DNA of 64,000 nt from Streptomyces cinnabarinus (GTDB taxonomy: Bacteria > Actinomycetota > Actinomycetes > Streptomycetales > Streptomycetaceae): the NCBI RefSeq assembly GCF_027270315.1, contig NZ_CP114413.1, positions 4,340,001-4,404,000 on the forward strand. The letters are read 5' to 3'. Below, one piece after another: positions 1 through 13,393 of the stretch. Numbering within the stretch: the stretch's first letter is position 1; each line of letters begins with the position of its first letter. The position numbers and the translations under genes are program-made. Below the pieces are notes generated by a model that was not told where the DNA came from, did no database searches, and saw nothing but the letters and a program-made list of their open reading frames with translations.

Positions 1-1
1 C

Positions 2-1288
2 TTCGCCCGCACCCCGCTCGCCCTGCGCTACCTCTTCGGCGCCCCGCACGACCTCCCCGGCGCCTGGCCGGAGACACCCGCGGCGGAGCTCTCCGGGTAC
101 GGGCTGTTCTGGGGGCTGTTCATCGGGCAGTTGATGGTGCTGATCGTGCTGACCGTGTTCGTGATGGGCACGCTGGCGCGGTGGCGGGCGGTACGGGCAC
201 GGCGGCGGGAGGAGCTGCGGACGGCACCGCCGGAGCCGGCACCGGTCGTTCACGAGGTGCCTACGCCGCGGGCGCCGGTGCAGGTGACACGGGAACCGGC
301 GAGACAGACGCCGACGGCACCCGTGCCCGAAGCCACCGAGCCGCTGAACCCCTGGGAAACCACCCGCGCCCCGGTCGTCTACGGCCCCAAGGACACCCGG
401 CACGCCACCGCAGCCCAAGCCGTACGTGACGCCGACGGCCCCGCCCTCGTCATCACCTCCAACCCGGCCGTCTGGCAGGACACCAAGGACGCCCGGGCGA
501 AACTGGGCCCGGTCCACCTCTACGACCCCACCCACCTCTGCGACACCCCGTCCCGCCTCCACTGGTCGCCCACCACGGGCTGCGAGGACAAGCAGACGGC
601 GGCGGCCAGAGCGGCCGCGCTGCTGGCCCCCGTCCGCCCCACCGCGAAGATCGACCAGGCCGTCGCCGACGTAGCCGAAACGCTCCTGCGCAGCGCCCTG
701 CACGCCGCCGCCATAGACGGCCGCACCATCCGCCACGTCCACCGCTGGTCCCAGGGCACCCAGCTCCAGGACGCCGTACGCATCCTGCGGACCAGCCCCA
801 AGGCCGCCCCCGGCGCGGCGGGCGAGCTGGAGGCCGCGCTCACCGCGCACCCGGAACGCCGGGACATGGCCCAGCAGTTGACGACCCGTGCGCTGTCCGC
901 CCTGTTCACGGTGAACATCCGCGAGGCATGCACTCCCAACCGAACTGATGCGCTCGCCTTGGATTCCTTCGTGAACGAAGGGGGCACGCTTTATGTGGTC
1001 GGGGAGTCCATCGAGGATCCTCGCACCAACCCGGGCGCGATGCCCCTGCTCACGGCCCTGGCCGCAAGCGTGGTCGAGCGCGGCCGGCGCATGGCCGAAC
1101 GGTCATCCTCCGGTCGCCTCGACCCACCACTCGCGCTCGTCCTCGACGACGTCGCCGCCGTGGCCCCGCTCCCCCAGCTCCCCGAGCTGCTCGCCAACGG
1201 CACGGCCCGCGGCCTGCCGACGCTGGCCCTGCTCCGCTCCCGGGAACAGGCACGTGCGCGGTGGCCGCACGACGAGCTGCCGGTCTGA
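2..1288 (+). CDS. VirD4/TraG-like conjugation coupling protein homologue, 5' end outside window
   Basis: The reading frame is open from base 2, so the N-terminus lies upstream of the window; 428 residues are visible. The first visible part ends in a hydrophobic segment (about residues 33-58), followed by an Arg- and Pro-rich linker and a domain resembling TraG/VirD4 coupling ATPases. A Walker-B-like stretch, LALVLDD, is present. At the place where family members carry the P-loop the sequence reads GPKDTRHAT, without the GK[ST] signature, so ATP hydrolysis is doubtful. The protein stops soon after the 'REQARARW' motif, earlier than plasmid coupling proteins. Family assignment is by recognition only; a chromosomal DNA-translocation or sporulation role is possible but not shown. 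Confidence 0.6.
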   Translation, partial: FARTPLALRYLFGAPHDLPGAWPETPAAELSGYGLFWGLFIGQLMVLIVLTVFVMGTLARWRAVRARRREELRTAPPEPAPVVHEVPTPRAPVQVTREPARQTPTAPVPEATEPLNPWETTRAPVVYGPKDTRHATAAQAVRDADGPALVITSNPAVWQDTKDARAKLGPVHLYDPTHLCDTPSRLHWSPTTGCEDKQTAAARAAALLAPVRPTAKIDQAVADVAETLLRSALHAAAIDGRTIRHVHRWSQGTQLQDAVRILRTSPKAAPGAAGELEAALTAHPERRDMAQQLTTRALSALFTVNIREACTPNRTDALALDSFVNEGGTLYVVGESIEDPRTNPGAMPLLTALAASVVERGRRMAERSSSGRLDPPLALVLDDVAAVAPLPQLPELLANGTARGLPTLALLRSREQARARWPHDELPV

Positions 1289-1321
1289 ACTACTGACGGT
1301 CCGAGCAGCGGGTTCTATCCA

Positions 1322-1894
1322 CTAGCGGTCCGAACTCTTCTCGATCACGAACTCGTGTTCCAGTGCGCCCGGTTGGCTGTCCAACGGCACGGTCACCCCG
1401 CTCGGCGCGAACCCGATCCGACGGTAGAAGGCCTGCGCCCGCCCGTTCTCCTCGTGCACGATCAGCCGCACCCGCTCAAGACCCTGCCGCCAGGACCACT
1501 CCAGCGCCTCGTCGAAGAGCAGCTCGGTCAGCCCGCACCCGCGATGCTCGGGCCGCATGAACACCCCCACGAGATGCCCCTGCCGCCGCTCCACCGGAAA
1601 CCCTGCCCAGTCGGTCGTCCCCGCCTCTTCCACCAGCACGGTCAGCGACCCGACCCAGCCCCCGTCCGGCCCCTCGGCCACGATCTGCTGCGCCCGGTCG
1701 GCCCCTTCCGCGGCCCCCTCGGTCCGCTCCTTCCAGTAGGAGTCCGGCCGGGCCTCCGCGTTCTCGTACGTCTCCAGAAAGGCGATCGACGCCGCCGGAT
1801 CCCGTAGCGCGGCCAGCCGCAGCTCCCGCACGGCCGACCACTCATCGGCCCGCACGGACCGGACGACGTACCGCTCCCCATTACTCACGCTCAT
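1322..1894 (-). CDS. GNAT-family N-acetyltransferase
   Basis: This 190-residue protein has the GNAT layout: an N-terminal strand-helix unit (residues 1-60), a central 'HLVGVFMRPEHRGCGL' stretch that matches the acetyl-CoA pyrophosphate-binding motif A (R/Q-x-x-G-x-G/A), and the C-terminal 'ENGRAQAFYRRIGF' motif B. The substrate cannot be inferred. I chose the ATG at 1894 (MSVSNGER). A longer frame is open upstream but runs into the rRNA terminator and 5S gene and has no plausible start there. The gene lies just downstream of the rrn terminator on the same strand and ends 33 bp from the convergent VirD4-like gene. Confidence 0.85.
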   Translation of the reverse strand: MSVSNGERYVVRSVRADEWSAVRELRLAALRDPAASIAFLETYENAEARPDSYWKERTEGAAEGADRAQQIVAEGPDGGWVGSLTVLVEEAGTTDWAGFPVERRQGHLVGVFMRPEHRGCGLTELLFDEALEWSWRQGLERVRLIVHEENGRAQAFYRRIGFAPSGVTVPLDSQPGALEHEFVIEKSSDR

Positions 1895-1926
1895 GGACGC
1901 CACCGTAGTACCCGCCCTTAAACGCA

Positions 1927-1963
1927 GAAAACCCCCAGCCGGTATCCCCGGCCGGGGGTTTTC
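1927..1963 (-). terminator. rrn operon intrinsic terminator
   Basis: A GC-rich inverted repeat (AAAACCCCC on one arm, GGGGGTTTT on the other, with an inner CCGG/CCGG extension) lies 11 bp beyond the 5S gene. Read on the minus strand it ends in a U-rich stretch. It should stop rRNA transcription before the GNAT gene. Confidence 0.85.
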
Positions 1964-1973
1964 TTCAAGTTTT

Positions 1974-2091
1974 GTTCGGCGGCGTCCTACTCTCCCACAG
2001 GGTCCCCCCTGCAGTACCATCGGCGCTGTGAGGCTTAGCTTCCGGGTTCGGAATGTAACCGGGCGTTTCCCTCACGCTATGACCACCGAAA
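1974..2091 (-). rRNA. rrf: 5S ribosomal RNA
   Basis: On the minus strand the sequence begins GTTTCGGTGGTCATAGCGTG and ends near GTAGGACGCCGCCGAAC. It is about 118 nt long, with the conserved actinobacterial 5S core (CCCGGTTACATTCCGAACCC). The terminal 8-9 bases pair with each other as in helix I. The ends are placed by comparison with remembered Streptomyces 5S genes and may be off by 1-2 bases. Confidence 0.95.
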
Positions 2092-2160
2092 CACTATGAA
2101 ACTGTCGAACAATGCCGCACCACATCAGGGATGTGGGGCTGTTCGTGGTTTCAGAACCAA

Positions 2161-2177
2161 CACAGTGGACGCGAGCA
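2161..2177 (-). other. 3' arm of pre-23S processing stem
   Basis: These 17 bases are a perfect reverse complement of 5312-5328 on the other side of 23S. In the primary transcript they would pair into the long stem cut by RNase III. This is seen directly; the RNase III role is known for bacterial rRNA operons. Confidence 0.75.
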
Positions 2178-2180
2178 ACT

Positions 2181-7144
<4,964 letters not shown>

Positions 7145-7768
7145 ATGTTTTCCCGTAATCGGGACGACACCACGAGAGCGGAACAGTCGGAGGAATGATC
7201 CGACCGTTCACAGCGTCCTCGCTGTGTTATTTCAAAGGAACCTCGTCCTCCCGAACGGGAGAGACGGGGTATCAACATATCTGGCGTTGATTTTTGGCAC
7301 GCTGTTGAGTTCTCAAGGAACGGTCGCTTCCTTTGTACTCACCCTCTCGGGTTTTCCTCCGGGCTTCCCTTCGGTCTTGCGTTTCCGACTCTATCAGATC
7401 TTTCCGATCCGATTTCCTCGGTGCTTTCCAGGTTCTCGCTCTCGCGTTTCCCTTTCCGGCGATGTTGACTCTATCAGATCCTCTCGGTGTCTGACGCCCA
7501 GTCAACCGGGCTTGTCCTCGCGGCTGTTGGGCCGTTCCGACGTCTCAAACCTTAGCGGATTCCCCCGGCAGTTCCTAATCGGGCTGCCGAGCCCCATTCG
7601 AATTGAATTCGGGCACGCCGAATTCATCCCGGCTGGGAGATCGTGCTGGTGGTTTGAAGTGCCGCTCAGGCGGCGGAGGTGTTGTCGAAGAACCGTTACG
7701 GCTCCGCGGCAACCCGAAGAACTTTACGGATCGGGCATGGGGCTGTCAAGCGTCGCCTGTCAAGATCT
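7145..7768 (-). promoter_or_regulatory. rrn leader and multi-promoter region
   Basis: About 620 bp upstream of 16S hold no gene. On the minus strand I see a promoter-like TTAGGA (7578-7573), 18 bp, TAAGGT (7554-7549). Further down are two copies of the 14-mer GATCTGATAGAGTC (7480-7467 and 7400-7387, 80 bp apart), each containing a -10-like TAGAGT but with poor -35 hexamers. Close to 16S are CCTTGAGAACTCAACAGC (7318-7301), which resembles the antitermination/processing box, and the 5' arm of the pre-16S stem (7300-7285). Known Streptomyces rrn operons have up to four promoters, which fits this arrangement. Confidence 0.75.
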
Positions 7769-8320
7769 TTAATCGAGGTCGGTCAGCCGGCCGCTGGCGT
7801 CCGGCTGGGCGTGCTCCACCCTGCGCAGCAGACGGGTGAGGACCTCGCCAAGGGCCGTGCGCTCCTCGGGGGAGAGGTCCTGGAGGAGGTCCTCCTCGAA
7901 GACCGAGGCGAGGCGCATGGCCTCCATCCACTTCTCCCGGCCCTCGACGGTGAGCTCCACGATGACGCGCACCCGGTTGGACTCGTCGCGCTCCCGGGTG
8001 ACCAGGCCCTCGGTGACCATGCGGTCGATCCGGTGGGTCATCGCGGCCGGGGTCAGCCCGAGCCGCTTGGCGAGCTCGCTCGGACCCAATCGGTACGGGG
8101 CACCGGAGAGCACGAGGGCCTTCAGGACCTCCCACTCGGTGTTGCTGATGCCGAGCGTGGCCGTCTGGCGGCCGTAGGCGACGTTCATGCGGCGGTTCAG
8201 CCGGGACAGTGCGGAGACGATCTTCTCGACCTGGGGGTCGAGGTCCTGGAACTCGCGCTGGTAGGCGGCGATCTGCTCTTCGAGTGTCGGCTCGCCGCTG
8301 ATGCCGGAGTTGTCGCCCAT
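7769..8320 (-). CDS. MarR-family transcriptional regulator of the adjacent MFS gene
   Basis: A 183-residue winged-helix protein. The N-terminal helix (about 20-60) and C-terminal helices (140-175) should form the dimer interface. The HTH spans roughly residues 80-105 (GPSELAKRLGLTPAAMTHRI), followed by the wing (TRERDESNRVRVIVELT). It is divergent from an MFS exporter across a 142-bp region rich in repeats. From memory, the syntenic S. coelicolor pair SCO4122/SCO4121 has been described as a MarR regulator and a multidrug efflux pump; whether this MarR activates or represses here cannot be read from the sequence. Confidence 0.9.
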   Translation of the reverse strand: MGDNSGISGEPTLEEQIAAYQREFQDLDPQVEKIVSALSRLNRRMNVAYGRQTATLGISNTEWEVLKALVLSGAPYRLGPSELAKRLGLTPAAMTHRIDRMVTEGLVTRERDESNRVRVIVELTVEGREKWMEAMRLASVFEEDLLQDLSPEERTALGEVLTRLLRRVEHAQPDASGRLTDLD

Positions 8321-8370
8321 GGCGCTGAGTATGGCACGCCGACAGTTGGCGTTGAAGTCCTTCCATGTGT

Positions 8371-8445
8371 ACTCTTTAGCTTCGAACTTTAGCTTTGAAG
8401 TCTTCAGATCTAACCACTTCAGATCTAACCACTTCAGGTCTCACT
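8371..8445. promoter_or_regulatory. Repeat-rich MarR operator region
   Basis: Two direct copies of CTTTAGCTTNGAA (8374-8386 and 8387-8399) are followed by three tandem 15-bp units of ACTTCAGATCTAACC type (8401-8415, 8416-8430, 8431-8445; the third is diverged). The palindrome TGAAGTCTTCA spans 8396-8406. The array sits between the two divergent starts, immediately before the MFS ribosome-binding site. MarR binding is inferred from position and symmetry. Confidence 0.6.
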
Positions 8446-8462
8446 ACTTGAGAGAGGTGAAC

Positions 8463-9752
8463 GTGACCAGGGCGATGGGCGCAGCGATGCGCCGGATCCA
8501 CGTGGGTAACGCACTCAGCGCGTTCGGGCTCGGCTTCACCGTCCCGTACCTGTACGTCTATGTGGCGCAGGTGCGTGGGCTCGGTGCCATGACGGCGGGT
8601 CTCGTACTCGCCGTGTTCGCCGTTGCCGCGCTGGTCGTGCTGCCGTTCGCCGGGCGGGCGATCGTGCGGCGGGGCCCGCTTCCGGTGCTGCTCGCCGCTC
8701 TGGTCACCGCCGCGCTGGGCGCGCTGAGCCTCGGGCTCGCGGGGAACGCCACGGCCGTACTGCTGTCGGCCGCCGCGCTGGGGGCCGGGCAGGCCGTGAT
8801 GCAGCCGGCGCTGGCCACGATGATCGTGGACTGCTCCCCGTCGGAGACCCGGTCGCGGGCGTTCGCCATGCAGTTCTTCCTGCAGAACCTCGGTCTCGGT
8901 GTGGGTGGTCTCATCGGCGGCCATCTCGTCGACACGACCCAGGTCTCCTCCTTCACTCTGCTGTTCGCGATCGAGGCGGCGATGTTCCTGCTGCTGGTCG
9001 TGGTGATGGCGACGGTGCGCATGCCGCGTTCGCCGCGGATCGAGGGTGCGCCGGGGCAGTCGGCCAAGGGGAGCTGGAAGCAGCTGCTCGGGAACCGGGC
9101 GATGGTGCAGCTGTGTGTGCTGGGCTTCGTGCTGTTCTTCGCCTGCTACGGGCAGTTCGAGGGGGGTCTGGCCGCGTACGGCGTGGAGGCCGCCGGGATC
9201 TCCACCTCCGCGCTCGGCACGGCGCTCGCCGCCAACACGGCGATGATCGTCGTGGCGCAGTTCGTGGTGCTGCGGTTCGTGGAGCGGCGGCGTCGGTCGC
9301 GGGTGATCGCCGCGGTGGGTCTGATCTGGGCCGTGGCCTGGGTCGTGGCCGGGTACGCGGGGCTGGGGAACGGCAGCCAGGAGATGGCCACGGCGGCCTT
9401 CGTCTCGACCTACGCCCTGTTCGGTCTGGGTGAGGCGATGCTCTCCCCGACGGTCGCGCCGCTGGTGGCGGATCTGGCGCCGACGGGGATGGCCGGTCAG
9501 TACAACTCGGCGTTCGCCCTGGTGAAGCAGCTCGCGCTGGCGGTGGGTCCGGCGATCGGCGGCCCCATGGGTGCCGCGCTGCACGCGCCGTACATCGTGA
9601 CGTTCCTGCTGTTCTCGCTGGGCATCACCCTGCTGGCGCTACGTCTGGGCCGTCAGCTCACGACGGCGCAGGACCACCCGGCCCTGGCGAGGAGCCGAGT
9701 GGTGGCGTCGGGCGGCGCGGCGCAGGCCGATCCCGCGCCGGCTCACGCCTGA
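8463..9752 (+). CDS. Major facilitator superfamily drug/metabolite efflux transporter
   Basis: The 429-residue protein has about 12 predicted membrane helices and the MFS motif A-like loop 'GRAIVRRG' after helix 2. It is a proton-coupled exporter of the cytoplasmic membrane; the substrate is unknown, but the divergent MarR gene argues for drug or metabolite efflux. I chose GTG at 8463, 5 nt after AGAGAGG. A longer open frame runs back into the operator repeats and lacks a ribosome-binding site. The gene is convergent with the SpoIIE-type phosphatase and only 16 bp separate their stop codons. Confidence 0.88.
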   Translation: MTRAMGAAMRRIHVGNALSAFGLGFTVPYLYVYVAQVRGLGAMTAGLVLAVFAVAALVVLPFAGRAIVRRGPLPVLLAALVTAALGALSLGLAGNATAVLLSAAALGAGQAVMQPALATMIVDCSPSETRSRAFAMQFFLQNLGLGVGGLIGGHLVDTTQVSSFTLLFAIEAAMFLLLVVVMATVRMPRSPRIEGAPGQSAKGSWKQLLGNRAMVQLCVLGFVLFFACYGQFEGGLAAYGVEAAGISTSALGTALAANTAMIVVAQFVVLRFVERRRRSRVIAAVGLIWAVAWVVAGYAGLGNGSQEMATAAFVSTYALFGLGEAMLSPTVAPLVADLAPTGMAGQYNSAFALVKQLALAVGPAIGGPMGAALHAPYIVTFLLFSLGITLLALRLGRQLTTAQDHPALARSRVVASGGAAQADPAPAHA

Positions 9753-9768
9753 GTCCGCGCCGGGGCTG

Positions 9769-11412
9769 TCAGGTGCGGGGCAGTACGAACTCGCACCACA
9801 CCGCCTTGCCGCCGCCCGGTGTTCTGCGAGAGCCCCAGTTCGAGGCGATGGTCGCGACGATGGCGATGCCCCGGCCCGATTCGTCGGCCGGGTCGGCCCG
9901 GCGCATGCGGGGCAGGTGCTCGTCGCCGTCGGTGACCTCCACGATGAGGCGGCGGTCGGTACGGCGCAGTCGTAGGCGCATGGGCGGGGTGCCGTGCTGG
10001 AGGCTGTTGGCGACCAGTTCGCTGGCCGCGAGGACACCCAGGTCGTGCAGGTCCGTCGGGAAGCGCCAGCTCGTCAGGACCCCGGAGGCGAACGCCCGCG
10101 CGCGTGGGGCCGCCTCCACGCCGCCGAGGAGCTCCAGGGCGGCGTTGCGGAACAGTTCGGCGTCGGAGCCGGTGCGGGCCGGGTGCTGGAGGACCAGGAC
10201 GGCGACGTCGTCGTCGTGGTCCGCCGTGACGCCCGCCGAGCGGACCAGGCGGTCGCAGACGACCTGGGGTGTGCCCGTGGCGCCCGCCAGGGCGCGCTCC
10301 AGGGACGCGATGCCCTCGTCCAGGTCCTCGTCCCGGCGCTCGACCAGACCGTCCGTGTAGAGCACCGCCGTGGAGCCGGGGCTGAGCGGGATCGAGCCGG
10401 ACGCGTGCATCCAGCCGCCCGTGCCGAGCGGCGGCCCCGTCGGCTCGTCGGCGCGCAGCACGGTGCCGCTCTCGTCGCGGACCAGGATCGGCAGGTGCCC
10501 GGCGGAGGCGTACACCAGCCGCCCCTCGTTCGGGTCGTGGACGGCGTAGACGCAGGTGGCGATCTGGTTGGCGTCGATCTCCGTGGCGAGGCCGTCCAGC
10601 AGTTGCAGTACCTCGTGCGGCGGGAGGTCCAGGCGGGCGTAGGCGCGGACCGCCGTGCGGAGTTGGCCCATGACCGCCGCCGCGCGGACTCCCCGGCCCA
10701 TCACATCGCCGATCACCAGTGCCGTACGGCCGCCGCCGAGGGTGATGACGTCGTACCAGTCGCCGCCGACCGCGGCTTCCGTGCCGCCCGGCTGGTAGGT
10801 CGCGGCGATGCGCAGGTCGTCGGGCTGTTCGAGTTCCTGGGGGAGCAGGGATCTCTGGAGGGTGACCGCGGTCTCGCGTTGGCGGCGTTCGCTGGCGCGC
10901 AGCCGCTCGGCGGCCTCGGCGTGGTCGGTGACGTCGGTGGCGAAGACCAGGACGCCCTTCTCGCCGTCGGCGACCGGGGTGCAGGTGAAGGTGTAGGAGC
11001 GGCCGTCGGGGGCCTTGCGGGACTTGACCGTGCGGGGCTTGCCGCTGCGCAGGACCTGGTCGAGGAGTGGGAGCAGGCCCAGTTCGTCCAGTTCCGGCAG
11101 GGCCTCGCGGGCCGGTTCGCCGAGCGTGCGGTCGCCGAAGGCGGTGGCGTAGGCGTCGTTGACGTAGGCGAGGCGGTGGTCGGTGCCGTGGACCAGGGCG
11201 ACGAGCGCCGGTACGCGGTCGAGGACTTCGCGTACGGGGAGGTCGTCGAGGGCGGGGACGGGCGGGGGCTCGTCGGTGAGCTGTTCGGCTCTGGCCGCGG
11301 GGACGGAGCCCGCGCTCTCCCCGCGCCGCTCGGCGGTGACCGCGTGGTCGGTCCGCGCTGCGGCGCGGCGCTGCGTTCCGGGGAGCCGGGCGCTCCAACG
11401 CGTGAAGTTCAC
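9769..11412 (-). CDS. PAS - SpoIIE phosphatase - HATPase_c signalling protein
   Basis: This 547-residue cytoplasmic protein has three modules: a PAS domain (about 60-170: 'VPALVALVHGTDHRLAYVNDAYATAFG'-type fold, quoted in part), a PP2C/SpoIIE serine phosphatase (about 195-400; the metal-binding Asp are in GGDWYD, VIGDVMGRG and ADHDDDVAV) and a C-terminal GHKL ATPase (about 415-545) of the anti-sigma-kinase type with 'ASELVANSLQHG'. Such proteins act on STAS-domain anti-sigma antagonists in partner switching. The chosen GTG at 11412 (VNFTRWSARL) follows AAGGA; a longer frame would overlap the end of the NADH dehydrogenase gene. No STAS or sigma-B-type gene lies next to it. Confidence 0.88.
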   Translation of the reverse strand: MNFTRWSARLPGTQRRAAARTDHAVTAERRGESAGSVPAARAEQLTDEPPPVPALDDLPVREVLDRVPALVALVHGTDHRLAYVNDAYATAFGDRTLGEPAREALPELDELGLLPLLDQVLRSGKPRTVKSRKAPDGRSYTFTCTPVADGEKGVLVFATDVTDHAEAAERLRASERRQRETAVTLQRSLLPQELEQPDDLRIAATYQPGGTEAAVGGDWYDVITLGGGRTALVIGDVMGRGVRAAAVMGQLRTAVRAYARLDLPPHEVLQLLDGLATEIDANQIATCVYAVHDPNEGRLVYASAGHLPILVRDESGTVLRADEPTGPPLGTGGWMHASGSIPLSPGSTAVLYTDGLVERRDEDLDEGIASLERALAGATGTPQVVCDRLVRSAGVTADHDDDVAVLVLQHPARTGSDAELFRNAALELLGGVEAAPRARAFASGVLTSWRFPTDLHDLGVLAASELVANSLQHGTPPMRLRLRRTDRRLIVEVTDGDEHLPRMRRADPADESGRGIAIVATIASNWGSRRTPGGGKAVWCEFVLPRT

Positions 11413-11629
11413 GAATCCTTGCCTCGTGTCGTCGTCTTCGGCCAGCTCCGGACCCCGGCCGGGGGTCTGGGGGGTGGCTCCCCGGGGATGCAGCACTGTG
11501 GGGACGGTCTCGTGGGAGTAGGTAGGGCGGGCGGCTGCCCGTCCAGGGTCGGGGGTCAGTCTGGCAGTGTGGCGGACCGCGCCGACATCCGTCAGACGCC
11601 CGCCGGCTCGGTGGAGTTCCTCGGTCCGG

Positions 11630-13042
11630 TCAGGACGACCCCTTCGGGTCGTTGCCGGTGTCCTGAGGAGGCTTTCCACCGGCCGCGAGTTCGAACTCCG
11701 CTCGGGGGTGTTCGAGTGAACCGAGGGAGACGATCTCCCTCTTGAAGAGCCCCGACAGCGTCCACTCGGCCAGGACGCGCGCCTTGCGGTTGAAGGTGGG
11801 CACCCTGCTGAGGTGGTAGACGCGGTGCATGAACCAGGCAGGGTAGCCCTTCAGCTTGCGTCCGTAGACGTGTGCGACGCCCTTGTGCAGGCCGAGGGAG
11901 GCCACCGAGCCGACGTATTTGTGCGCGTACGTCTGGAGCGGCTCGCCGCGCAGGGAGTGCGCGATGTTGTCGCCGAGGACCCTGGCCTGGCGCAGCGCGT
12001 GCTGGGCGTTGGGGGCGGTCTCGGCGTCGGGCCGTTCGGCGGTGACGTCGGGGACCGCTGCGGCGTCGCCCGCCGCCCACGCGTGCGTGGCGCCCTCGAT
12101 GCTCAGCTCTGCGGTGCATTTCAGCCGTCCGCGCCCGGTGCGCGGGAGGTCGGTGGCGGCGACGAGGGGGTGGGGTTTCACGCCGGCCGTCCACACGACC
12201 GTGCGGGTGGGGAAGCGGGCGCCGTCGCTGAGCACCGCGACGCGGTCGGCGCAGGATTCCAGCCGGGTCTGCAGGCGTACGTCGATGTTGCGGCGGCGCA
12301 GTTCGGTGACGGTGTAGCGGCCCATCTCCGCGCCGACCTCGGGGAGGATGCGGTCGGATGCCTCGACGAGGATCCACTTCATATCCTCGGGGCGGACGTT
12401 GTGGTAGTACCGCGCGGCGTAGCGGGCCATGTCCTCCAGTTCGGCGAGCGCCTCGACACCCGCGTAGCCGCCGCCGACGAAGACGAAGGTGAGGGCCGCG
12501 TCGCGGATGGCGGGGTCGCGGGTGGAGGAGGCGATGTCCATCTGCTCGATGACGTGGTTGCGCAGTCCGATGGCCTCTTCGACCGTCTTGAATCCGATGG
12601 CGTGCTCGGCGAGTCCGGGGATCGGGAGCGTGCGGGAGACCGAGCCGGGGGCGAGGACGAGTTCGTCGTAGGAGAGCTGTTGGCCGCCGGTGCCCTCCTC
12701 CTCGGTGGCGAGGGTGGTGAGGGTCGCGGTGCGCTTGGTGTGGTCGATGGAGCGGACCTCGCCGATGACGACGCGGCACAGGCCGAGGGTGCGGCGCAGC
12801 GGCACGACGACATGGCGGGGGGAGATCGAACCGGCCGCGGCTTCCGGAAGGAACGGCTGATAGGTCATGTACGGGTCGGGTGTGACTACTGTGACCTCGA
12901 CTTCTCCCCGTTTGATTTCTGGTTTCAACTTTTTCTGCAGTCGCAGGGCCGTGTACATCCCGACGTAGCCGCCGCCGACAACGAGAATGCGCGCACGTTC
13001 CTTCACCATCCCATGACGCACCCAGCGCTTGAGTTTGTCCAC
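11630..13042 (-). CDS. ndh: Type II NADH dehydrogenase
   Basis: The protein is 470 residues long and a member of the FAD-dependent NDH-2 family, which passes electrons from NADH to quinone without pumping protons. The FAD-binding GxGxxG is at the N-terminus (ILVVGGGYVGMYTAL), the NADH-binding GxGxxG at about residue 195 (FVFVGGGYAGVEAL), and the 'WAAGDAAA' FAD motif near residue 320. The C-terminal amphipathic region with Trp and Arg residues fits a peripheral membrane anchor. The start at GTG 13042 is uncertain; ATG 13009 (MVKERARIL) is equally possible, and neither has a strong ribosome-binding site. Confidence 0.9.
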   Translation of the reverse strand: MDKLKRWVRHGMVKERARILVVGGGYVGMYTALRLQKKLKPEIKRGEVEVTVVTPDPYMTYQPFLPEAAAGSISPRHVVVPLRRTLGLCRVVIGEVRSIDHTKRTATLTTLATEEEGTGGQQLSYDELVLAPGSVSRTLPIPGLAEHAIGFKTVEEAIGLRNHVIEQMDIASSTRDPAIRDAALTFVFVGGGYAGVEALAELEDMARYAARYYHNVRPEDMKWILVEASDRILPEVGAEMGRYTVTELRRRNIDVRLQTRLESCADRVAVLSDGARFPTRTVVWTAGVKPHPLVAATDLPRTGRGRLKCTAELSIEGATHAWAAGDAAAVPDVTAERPDAETAPNAQHALRQARVLGDNIAHSLRGEPLQTYAHKYVGSVASLGLHKGVAHVYGRKLKGYPAWFMHRVYHLSRVPTFNRKARVLAEWTLSGLFKREIVSLGSLEHPRAEFELAAGGKPPQDTGNDPKGSS

Positions 13043-13393
13043 AGCCTCAGCAATTTGTGTGACCGGAGGTCATCGGGCCGCCGGGTTGGCCGAATTACCG
13101 GAGTGCGGGGAAGGTCCGCAGGTCAACGGGTGTGCGCCGGGGGGTAGCAGGGGGTGCAATCAGGACTTATGCGGCCCGTACGCCGATCGGGGGGCGCTCC
13201 GTGCGGAACGTGCCCCTTCTGAATTGACTCCCTCTCAACTATGTTCGTGTGTCGACGGGGTGTAGGGGGATGCGCTCCTCGGGCTCAATGGGTTCGCGAC
13301 GGGCGGGCCCGGGTCCGGGCATGTTCACCACGCTCCGGCTATCAATGACGGGGAGAGTCTCCGGGGGGAGACGTCATTACCGGGGGAACGCTT
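13043..13393. other. Divergent intergenic region between ndh and tetR
   Basis: About 350 bp hold no convincing gene. Just before the TetR gene an interrupted inverted repeat, AATGAC (13344-13349) and GTCATT (13373-13378), brackets a purine-rich GGGGAGAG..GGGGGGAG stretch. It could be a TetR operator, but the 23-bp spacing is long. No Rex-type site was found for ndh. Confidence 0.4.

Noticed and set aside
8376..9584. 402-residue open frame antisense to the MFS gene
   Set aside because: High GC keeps antisense frames open; it is rich in Arg/His/Gln, has no domain and mirrors a well-supported gene.
13043..13080. Rex operator upstream of ndh
   Set aside because: TTTGTGTGACC resembles half of the Rex consensus but the second half is missing.
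11813..13147. 444-residue open frame antisense to ndh
   Set aside because: Antisense shadow of a clear NDH-2 gene with low-complexity Gly/Val/Arg composition.
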